Positions 6,984 to 11,147 of a stretch of DNA of 11,147 nt are shown piece after piece. Position numbers and translations under genes: made by a program. The stretch is taken from assembly GCA_029263035.1 (NCBI GenBank), contig JAJCYF010000066.1, forward strand, positions 1 through 11,147. The letters are read 5' to 3'. The DNA comes from Actinomycetes bacterium (lineage in GTDB: Bacteria; Actinomycetota; CADDZG01; JAHWKV01). Below the pieces are notes generated by a model. It did no database searches. It saw nothing but the letters and a program-made list of their open reading frames with translations, and was not told the DNA's origin. Every line of letters starts with the position of its first letter. Position 1 is the first letter of the stretch.

Positions 6984-7658
6984 CTAACTGCCACGGCCGT
7001 CGTCGGTCACTCCGTCCGGCGGGCCCAGCTTGGGTTTGGGGTCCAGGCGGCTGAGGCCGTTCCACGCCAGGTTCACCAGGTGGGCGGCGACCTTGTCCTT
7101 GCTCGGCCGCTCCGCCTCCAGCCACCACTGGCCGACCAGCGCCACCATGCCCACCAGGGCGTGGGAGTACAGCACAGCCATCTTGGGGTCGAAGTCCAGA
7201 TTCTTGAACTCGTTCGCCACGATGTGCTCCACCTGGGAGGCGATGTCGCTGAGCAGGCTGGCGAAGTTGCCCGATGAGCTGGCCACCGGCGAGTCCCGGA
7301 CCAGGATCCGAAAGCCTTCCGGCTTGTCCTCGATGTAGGTGAGCAGGGCCACCGCCGCCTGCTCCAGCATCGCCCTGGGGTGGGTGGCCACCAGGGCGTT
7401 GGTGACCCGCTCCAGCAGCTGCTGCATCTCGCGGTCGACAACCACCGCGTACAGACCCTCTTTACCGCCGAAGTGTTCGTAGACCACCGGCTTGGACACC
7501 TTGGCCCGCTGGGCGATCTCCTCGATGGAGGTGGCCTCGAATCCCCGCTCGGCGAACAGTTCCCGGCCGACGTTGAGAAGTTGCTCGCGCCGTTGGTGTC
7601 CGGTCATGCGAGCACGCGGCGCAGAGGCCGCAGTGCTCAATTGGCTGCCAAACGGCAT
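6984..7658 (-). CDS. TetR/AcrR family regulator, FasR-like
   Basis: The 224-residue one-component regulator has a TetR N-terminal domain at about 20-70: RREQLLNVGRELFAERGF, then the helix-turn-helix with TSIEEIAQRAKVSKPVVYEHFGGKEGLY. The C-terminal ligand domain contains VGMVALVGQWWLEAERP and LAWNGLSRL, close in pattern to mycobacterial FasR (Rv3208), which senses long-chain acyl-CoA. The first ATG (7656-7658) lies 12 nt after the desaturase stop; an internal ATG at 7605-7607 (MTGHQRR) is possible, and neither has a clear ribosome binding site. Cotranscription with the desaturase and the twin palindromes in its promoter suggest autoregulated control of membrane lipid unsaturation. The ligand and the sign of control are inference. 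Confidence 0.9.
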   Translation of the reverse strand: MPFGSQLSTAASAPRARMTGHQRREQLLNVGRELFAERGFEATSIEEIAQRAKVSKPVVYEHFGGKEGLYAVVVDREMQQLLERVTNALVATHPRAMLEQAAVALLTYIEDKPEGFRILVRDSPVASSSGNFASLLSDIASQVEHIVANEFKNLDFDPKMAVLYSHALVGMVALVGQWWLEAERPSKDKVAAHLVNLAWNGLSRLDPKPKLGPPDGVTDDGRGS

Positions 7659-7670
7659 CGCAAGCGCAAG

Positions 7671-8624
7671 TTAAGCGCGCTTGGCCGCCATCTGCTGCGG
7701 GGTGGGCTTCTTGACGTTGCGAGCGAGACCGAACATCTTCAGGCCCGAGATGAACCAGGCGCTGGGGTCGAAGTCGAACTTGCGCAGGCCGTGCTTGTAG
7801 GAGGTGGGGAAGGCGTGGTGGGTGTTGTGCCACCCCTCGCCGAAGCTCAGCAGTGCCATGGCCCAGTTGTTCGTAGACAGATCCTTGCTCTTGAACGGGC
7901 GGGTTCCGTAGAAGTGGCAGATGGAGTTGATGCTCCAGGTTACGTGGTGGAGGAAGAAGATGCGGGCCAGTCCGCCCCAGACGAAGGCAGTGAGGCCGCC
8001 CATCCAGGATCGGGTGATGACCAGGCCGATCACGCCGGGGAGCAGGAAGGAGGTCAGGGCGAGCAGCGGAAAGTTTTTGTCGACCTTGCGGATGGCCTTG
8101 TCGGCAACCAGGTCCGGGGCGAACTTTTTGATGTTCGTCTTCTCAGAGTCGAAGAACCAGCCGGTGTGGGCGTGCCACAGGCCGGTGAGGACACCCTTGA
8201 CGCCTTCGTGCTCGGCGAGATGGGGGGAGTGCGGGTCGCCCGGCTTGTCGGCGTAGGCGTGGTGGCGGCGGTGGTCGGCAACCCAGCGGATGACCGGGCC
8301 CTGCAGCGCCATCGAGCCGGCGATGGCCAGGCCGACCTTGATCGGACCGGTGGTCTCGAAGCTGCGGTGGGTGAGCATCCGGTGGAATCCCACTGTGATC
8401 CCCATGCCGGTGATGACGTAGAAGACGAAGAACAGGCCCAGGTCCAAAGCGGTGACCCCGCGGCCCCACAGAAGCGGGATGCCTATGGCGGCGCCGATGA
8501 ACGGCAGCACGGTAACCAGCAGAGCGAGCCGGCGCTCCAGCTTCAGGGTCCGATCGGAAGGGACCACCGTGATGCTCTTGTTGGGGGGTTTCGTTGCGGG
8601 AGGAGCGGCAACGGTTTGAGTCAT
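7671..8624 (-). CDS. Acyl-CoA-type fatty acid desaturase (membrane di-iron)
   Basis: Introduces a double bond, probably at delta-9, into saturated acyl chains, using a di-iron centre at the cytoplasmic face of the membrane. Three histidine boxes are intact: HRMLTH (81-86), HRRHH (118-122) and HNTHH (266-270). An extra His at 237 (ICHFYGTRPF) is typical of the stearoyl-CoA desaturase class, like mycobacterial DesA3 or animal SCD. Hydrophobic pairs at about 33-75 and 185-222 are the membrane hairpins. The 317-residue length is normal for bacterial members, with no fused cytochrome b5. The ATG has AAAGGAAA upstream at about 9-11 nt. Electron donors are not encoded nearby. It is the first gene of an operon with the TetR regulator. 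Confidence 0.94.
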   Translation of the reverse strand: MTQTVAAPPATKPPNKSITVVPSDRTLKLERRLALLVTVLPFIGAAIGIPLLWGRGVTALDLGLFFVFYVITGMGITVGFHRMLTHRSFETTGPIKVGLAIAGSMALQGPVIRWVADHRRHHAYADKPGDPHSPHLAEHEGVKGVLTGLWHAHTGWFFDSEKTNIKKFAPDLVADKAIRKVDKNFPLLALTSFLLPGVIGLVITRSWMGGLTAFVWGGLARIFFLHHVTWSINSICHFYGTRPFKSKDLSTNNWAMALLSFGEGWHNTHHAFPTSYKHGLRKFDFDPSAWFISGLKMFGLARNVKKPTPQQMAAKRA

Positions 8625-8656
8625 GACGGGGAGTTTCCTTTCAGGAGACCTTACGC

Positions 8657-8670
8657 TTACGCATCCGTAA
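8657..8670. promoter_or_regulatory. Operator-like palindrome TTACG-CATC-CGTAA over the desaturase transcription start
   Basis: A perfect 5+4+5 inverted repeat sits where transcription of the desaturase should start. It shares the TACG-N4-CGTA core with the neighbouring palindrome, centre to centre 15 bp. A further TTACGC direct repeat at 8651-8656 adds a possible half-site. Likely bound by the TetR protein of the operon (inference). Confidence 0.6.
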
Positions 8671-8697
8671 CCTACGATACCGTAGGTCGGCCGTCAA
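8669..8697 (-). promoter_or_regulatory. Desaturase-tetR operon promoter
   Basis: On the minus strand TTGACG (8692-8697) and TAGGTT (8669-8674) are separated by exactly 17 nt. The -35 matches five of six consensus bases and the -10 is a common actinobacterial form. Predicted start is near 8662, giving a leader of about 37 nt before the desaturase ATG. Confidence 0.65.
8670..8687. promoter_or_regulatory. Operator-like palindrome ACCTACG-ATAC-CGTAGGT in the desaturase promoter
   Basis: A perfect 7+4+7 inverted repeat covers the spacer and most of the -10 of the desaturase promoter. Occupancy would block RNA polymerase, as with many TetR repressors. Together with the adjacent palindrome it forms a tandem pair of the same core. 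Confidence 0.65.
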
Positions 8698-8774
8698 GAT
8701 CAAATAAAAGTTGAACTGAGGCGGCAAAAAGGTAGACGCAAAGCGAGGTTCCCCATTACCCGTCCCGGCCGTTC

Positions 8775-8799
8775 GGTCGTTAACACCAGACGTACGACC
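8775..8799. repeat. Inverted repeat GGTCGT-N13-ACGACC upstream of the small membrane protein
   Basis: Perfect 6-bp arms at 8775-8780 and 8794-8799 flank a 13-nt centre, 54 nt before the start codon. It could be a regulator site or part of a leader stem; nothing connects it to a known regulator. Confidence 0.3.
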
Positions 8800-8853
8800 A
8801 GTCCGGGGGACGAAGTGCGTGGCCGTTGCCGGACGGCCGGGAAGGAGCTCTCA

Positions 8854-9027
8854 ATGCTGCGCGGTGCATTTCAAACGGTTTACCTGGGTATCGGGTTTGT
8901 CATCGCCTACACCCACGCCTATCTGAGTGTCAGCGACTGGAAGACGGGCCTGTCGGCCGTCGCCGCAGTTGTGCTGTGGCCTCTGGAGCTGATGGGGGTC
9001 AACATGCACTTCGGCGCCATGATCTAG
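8854..9027 (+). CDS. Conserved small membrane protein, 57 residues
   Basis: The ATG at 8854 has AAGGAG 6 nt upstream; an upstream GTG at 8818 in a longer frame lacks support. The protein begins MLRGAFQTVYLGIGFVIAYT and has two hydrophobic stretches, about 8-25 and 34-52, joined by a short polar loop (YLSVSDWKTG), so two membrane passes are likely. From memory, the pattern LSAV.AV.LWPL.L.GVN.H at the end recurs in short uncharacterised actinobacterial proteins, suggesting real conservation. Function is unknown. It diverges from the desaturase operon and converges with the sigma factor gene, with only 7 nt between the stop codons. Confidence 0.75.
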   Translation: MLRGAFQTVYLGIGFVIAYTHAYLSVSDWKTGLSAVAAVVLWPLELMGVNMHFGAMI

Positions 9028-9034
9028 GCGGGCC

Positions 9035-10321
9035 TCAGGGGGCGAGGCCGGCAAGCTTGCGCTCGAGAACGGTTCGCTCGCGCCGGTTCTCGCATAGCCC
9101 TAAAGCGAGGTTCAGTTCGTCCCTCGCCTCATCGGTGCGGCCCAGCCGGATCAGCAACTCCCCGCGCACGCTTGGGAGCAGGTGCGTGTGCTGAAGCGCC
9201 CCGCCGGCCACCAGCCCGTCGACAATGGGGAGGGCTGCGGCCGGCCCCTGGGCCATCGAAACGGCCACCGCCCGGTTGAGTTCCACAACGGGCGAGGGCG
9301 CCAGCCGCCCCAGCGCCTCGTAGAGCAGGACCACCCGCTCCCAGTTGGTGTCGCCCACCGATGGTGCGACTGCGTGACACTCGGCAATCGCTGCCTGCAG
9401 GCCGTAGTAACCCAGCCCTCTCCCGATCCGAGCGGCCCGGGCCAGCGCCGCCCGTCCCCGGAGGATCGCGGCGTGATCCCAGCGACCGCGGTCCTGGTCT
9501 TCAAGGAGCACCGGTTCGCCGTCCGGACCGGTGCGGGCCGGAAAGCGAGCCGCCGTCAACTCGAGGAGGGCCAGCAGACCGTGAGCCTCGGGTTCGCCCG
9601 GCACCAGGCGGGCCAGGATGCGGCAGAGGCGCTGTGCCTCGCTTGCCAGGTCGATCTGAATCAGTTCGTTTCCGGAGCTTGCCGAGGACCCCTCGGTGAA
9701 GATCAGGTAGATGGCGCTGAGCACCGAACCGAGGCGTGCGGCCCGCTCGCCGGCCTCCGGCAGCTCGAACGGAACCCGGGCGGCCGCAAGGGTCTTCTTC
9801 GCCCGGGTGATCCGGGCCTGGATGGTCGCGGCAGGGACCAGGAAAACCTTTGCGATCTGGTCGCTCGTCAATCCGCCGACCACCCGCAGGGTGAGCGCCA
9901 CCCTGGCCTCCCGCGACAGGACCGGGTGGCAGGAGATGAACATCAGCGCCAGCACGTCGTCGTCGATCTGATCCGGATCCCACAGGACGTCGGCGGCATC
10001 CTCGGCCGCGGCGGCGGGAGACCCGGACGCGGCGCCGCCCTCGTCCAGGTCCTGGGCGAGGGCGGCATACCGGCTGTCCAGAGCCGAGCGCCGCCGGTAG
10101 GCGTCGATTGCCCGGCGCCTGCCTACGGTGAGCAGCCACCCGGCGGGGTTGCGGGGAACCCCGTCGAGCGGCCAGCTCACCAGCGCCTCGGCGAGCGCCT
10201 CCTGGGCCAGGTCCTCGGCCAGGGCAAAGTCGCCGGTGTAGCGGGACAGGGCACCGACGATCCGTGCCGATTCGATGCGCCACACCGCGGCGACCGCCTC
10301 ACGGCCGGTGGGGTCGGCCAT
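9035..10321 (-). CDS. ECF-type RNA polymerase sigma factor with C-terminal extension (ECF42-like, DUF6596)
   Basis: Directs RNA polymerase to a small set of promoters. Region 2 spans about 17-80 (ALSRYTGDFALAEDLAQEAL, then RNPAGWLLTVGRRRAIDAYRR) and region 4 about 120-180 (VALTLRVVGGLTSDQIAKVF, VPAATIQARITRAKK). A C-terminal domain of about 240 residues follows, with YLIFTEGSSASSG (205-217), AECHAVAP and a TPR-like end (LLPSVRGELLIRLGRTDEAR). This architecture, plus the DGPF/YCII gene 16 nt upstream, is the hallmark of ECF42, where the extension rather than an anti-sigma factor is thought to control activity. The start at 10321 (MADPTGREAV, 428 residues) has GGCAGGA 6 nt away; the longer frame to 10501 only overlaps the DGPF gene. 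Confidence 0.92.
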   Translation of the reverse strand: MADPTGREAVAAVWRIESARIVGALSRYTGDFALAEDLAQEALAEALVSWPLDGVPRNPAGWLLTVGRRRAIDAYRRRSALDSRYAALAQDLDEGGAASGSPAAAAEDAADVLWDPDQIDDDVLALMFISCHPVLSREARVALTLRVVGGLTSDQIAKVFLVPAATIQARITRAKKTLAAARVPFELPEAGERAARLGSVLSAIYLIFTEGSSASSGNELIQIDLASEAQRLCRILARLVPGEPEAHGLLALLELTAARFPARTGPDGEPVLLEDQDRGRWDHAAILRGRAALARAARIGRGLGYYGLQAAIAECHAVAPSVGDTNWERVVLLYEALGRLAPSPVVELNRAVAVSMAQGPAAALPIVDGLVAGGALQHTHLLPSVRGELLIRLGRTDEARDELNLALGLCENRRERTVLERKLAGLAP

Positions 10322-10337
10322 CGTCAGTCCTGCCGCC

Positions 10338-10757
10338 TTAAAGCTGACCGGTCGACTCGCGCCACGCCCGCTCCTTGCGAATCCACTCGTTGTCCTGCGG
10401 GAACTCGTCGATGGAGGTGACCCGGCGGATCTCGGTCTTGAAGCCGGCGCCGGTGATCGGGGACCGCTTGGCCCACTCGATGGCCTCCTCCTTCGAGGCA
10501 ACGTTGATGATGTAGAAGCCGCCGAACAGCTCCTTAACCTCGCCGTAGGGTCCGTCGGTGACCACGGGCGGCTCGGTGGAGTAGTCGACGACCACGCCGC
10601 CGGCTGCGTCGTCGAGTCCCTCGGCAGCCACCAGCACGCCGGCCCGGATCATCTCGTCGTTGTACCTTCCGATGGTCTCGAGCATCTCGTTGAAGTCGAT
10701 GTCTCCCATCCCGGCGTAGGCTTCGTCGTTCGCCCTCATGATCAGCATGTACTTCAT
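10338..10757 (-). CDS. DGPF/YCII-domain protein, partner of the ECF sigma factor
   Basis: The 139-residue protein starts MKYMLIMRANDEAY, typical of YCII-related DGPF proteins. It carries the signature as VTDGPYGEVKELFGGFYII (66-84), with Tyr in place of the usual Phe of DGPF, then ASKEEAIEWAKRSP. The fold is a small ferredoxin-like dimer; the biochemical role is unknown, though these proteins are encoded with ECF42 sigma factors and are usually their main targets. ATG 10755-10757 has AAGGGAGAG upstream at about 7 nt spacing. A TGTCGA/CGAC promoter element lies upstream, and the sigma gene follows after 16 nt, so the two form an operon. The C-terminus is polar. Confidence 0.92.
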   Translation of the reverse strand: MKYMLIMRANDEAYAGMGDIDFNEMLETIGRYNDEMIRAGVLVAAEGLDDAAGGVVVDYSTEPPVVTDGPYGEVKELFGGFYIINVASKEEAIEWAKRSPITGAGFKTEIRRVTSIDEFPQDNEWIRKERAWRESTGQL

Positions 10758-10778
10758 GGTCGCTCTCCCTTGTTCTGT

Positions 10779-10795
10779 AGGGTCCGGTCGACCCT
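10779..10795. repeat. Inverted repeat AGGGTC-N5-GACCCT in the DGPF leader
   Basis: A perfect 6+5+6 inverted repeat lies in the expected untranslated leader just upstream of the ribosome binding site, with a GGTCGACC palindrome at 10786-10793 inside it. It could form a leader stem affecting translation or be an operator. Confidence 0.35.
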
Positions 10796-10806
10796 TTCAC
10801 CCCTAG

Positions 10807-10834
10807 GTCGAACGGGAAAGTACGTGAATCGACA
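10807..10834 (-). promoter_or_regulatory. ECF42-type promoter of the DGPF-sigma operon
   Basis: On the minus strand TGTCGA (10829-10834) is followed after 18 nt by CGAC (10807-10810), about 50 nt before the DGPF start codon. As I recall, the published ECF42 consensus is TGTCGA at -35 with a short CGA/TC-type -10, so this fits an autoregulatory promoter. No sigma-70-like element is obvious at the same place. Confidence 0.65.
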
Positions 10835-10871
10835 CGGCCGGGAAGTTTTTTCGAAATCCTAAAGCCTTCCG

Positions 10872-10902
10872 ATATGACTTGACAGGTCATATACGTATGA
10901 CC
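10872..10902. promoter_or_regulatory. Antitoxin operator: three TATGAC half-sites
   Basis: GGTCATA (10885-10891) and TATGACC (10896-10902) form a 7+4+7 inverted repeat. A third half-site ATATGAC (10872-10878) pairs with GTCATAT (10886-10892) as a second, overlapping inverted repeat with a 7-nt centre. The set covers the -35 and the whole spacer of the antitoxin promoter, as expected for autorepression by a Phd/YefM antitoxin. Confidence 0.65.
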
Positions 10903-10908
10903 ACTATA
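10879..10908 (+). promoter_or_regulatory. Promoter of the Phd/YefM antitoxin gene, probably leaderless
   Basis: A perfect TTGACA (10879-10884) and ACTATA (10903-10908) are 18 nt apart. The predicted start falls at about 10914-10915, on the ATG itself, and there is no Shine-Dalgarno, so the mRNA is probably leaderless. TATAGT (10905-10910) is an alternative -10, but its spacer of 20 nt is long. Confidence 0.6.
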
Positions 10909-10913
10909 GTCTT

Positions 10914-11147
10914 ATGCGAAACGTTTCAGTATCCGAACTAAAGGCTCATCTTTCGCAATATCTGCAGGAGGTGCGCCGGGGGGGCGAGGTACAAGTGCTG
11001 GACCGGGGCGTCCCTGTTGCCCGGCTCTCCGGCCTGGGCTCTGGATCAGAGGGAGCCGACGAAGACCACCGGCAGCGTTTAGTCCGTTCCGGTCTGGTGC
11101 GGTCCCGTTCCTCTGCGATGGCGACTGTGCTCAGCCGTCCTCCTATC
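10914..11147 (+). CDS. Phd/YefM-family antitoxin, cut by the window end
   Basis: The frame runs 78 codons to the edge without a stop. It starts MRNVSVSELKAHLSQYLQEV, then RRGGEVQVLDRGVPVARLSG, which is the Phd/YefM fold: a beta strand, the SELKAHLS helix, and a VLDRGVPVARL strand pair for DNA binding and dimerisation. The part after residue 45 (EDHRQRLVRSGLVRSRS) is the flexible tail that normally wraps and neutralises the toxin. Members with this pattern usually precede a PIN-domain (VapC) ribonuclease, sometimes a RelE/YoeB toxin; the partner would lie just outside the window. Autorepression through the operator upstream is likely. There is no Shine-Dalgarno. Confidence 0.88.
   Translation, partial: MRNVSVSELKAHLSQYLQEVRRGGEVQVLDRGVPVARLSGLGSGSEGADEDHRQRLVRSGLVRSRSSAMATVLSRPPI

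Larger units (their letters stand above)
8625..8853. promoter_or_regulatory. Divergent control region between the desaturase and the small membrane protein
   Basis: This 229-nt stretch has no gene. The left half holds the desaturase promoter and two palindromes (listed separately). An A/T-rich patch at 8698-8712 lies upstream of the -35 and could act as an UP-like element. For the plus strand, TTGAAC (8711-8716) and TAGACG (8733-8738) with a 16-nt spacer are a weak promoter candidate for the small gene, leaving a leader over 100 nt. AAGGAG (8842-8847) is the ribosome binding site for the ATG at 8854. Confidence 0.5.

Noticed and set aside
7380..8714. Plus-strand frame of 444 codons across the desaturase and TetR genes
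   Set aside because: It spans two real genes and their promoter on the opposite strand, and has no family features.
9182..10420. Long plus-strand frame of 412 codons opposite the sigma factor gene
   Set aside because: It is the antisense shadow of a clear ECF sigma factor gene; the translation is low-complexity Gly/Arg/Gln-rich with no recognisable domain. High GC makes stops rare in this phase.
10322..10501. N-terminal extension of the sigma factor to 10501
   Set aside because: It overlaps the DGPF gene in another frame with shadow-like composition; AGGA precedes the ATG at 10321 at 6 nt.
1..11147. tRNA, rRNA, CRISPR array, insertion sequence or phage integrase
   Set aside because: None was seen on reading; no cloverleaf-like segment, no regular spaced repeats, no transposase or integrase motif in any supported frame.

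Overview
The window is high-GC, densely coded DNA from an actinobacterium, probably a lineage outside the well-studied genera (inference). Supporting this are a class II (plant/mycobacterial-type) DAHP synthase, a mycothiol-isomerase/DinB-type fragment, a FasR-like TetR regulator beside an acyl-CoA-type desaturase, an ECF42-type sigma factor with its DGPF/YCII partner, GTG and TTG starts, and a likely leaderless antitoxin gene. No rRNA, tRNA, CRISPR array or insertion sequence is visible.

Layout. 1-119 (-): start of a mycothiol maleylpyruvate isomerase-like gene with a TAG where the family usually has a Trp. 182-3699: a TCA-cycle block with citrate synthase (-) divergent from isocitrate dehydrogenase (+) and malate dehydrogenase (+). 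3705-4683 (+): a 77-aa protein of unknown function and a TauE/SafE-type permease close behind mdh. 4694-5443 (-): an exported or membrane-anchored protein with two copies of a ~51-residue helical repeat. 5566-8624 (-): desaturase, TetR regulator and class II DAHP synthase in a row. 8854-9027 (+): a small membrane protein. 9035-10757 (-): DGPF/YCII protein and ECF42-type sigma factor. 10914-end (+): a Phd/YefM antitoxin cut by the window edge.

How the parts work together. The TCA genes convert oxaloacetate plus acetyl-CoA to citrate, isocitrate to 2-oxoglutarate, and malate back to oxaloacetate. The desaturase and TetR genes look like a self-regulated lipid module: two palindromes with the same TACG-N4-CGTA core overlie a good -35/-10 promoter in front of the desaturase. 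The DGPF and sigma genes form an autoregulated pair, with a TGTCGA-N18-CGAC element upstream that fits the ECF42 promoter as I recall it. The antitoxin promoter has an 18-bp inverted repeat exactly filling its spacer.

No wholly new multi-gene system is evident. The best leads are regulatory (desaturase operators, ECF42 promoter, antitoxin operator), the stop at a conserved Trp, the mixed coenzyme signature of the isocitrate dehydrogenase, and three uncharacterised small or repeat proteins.
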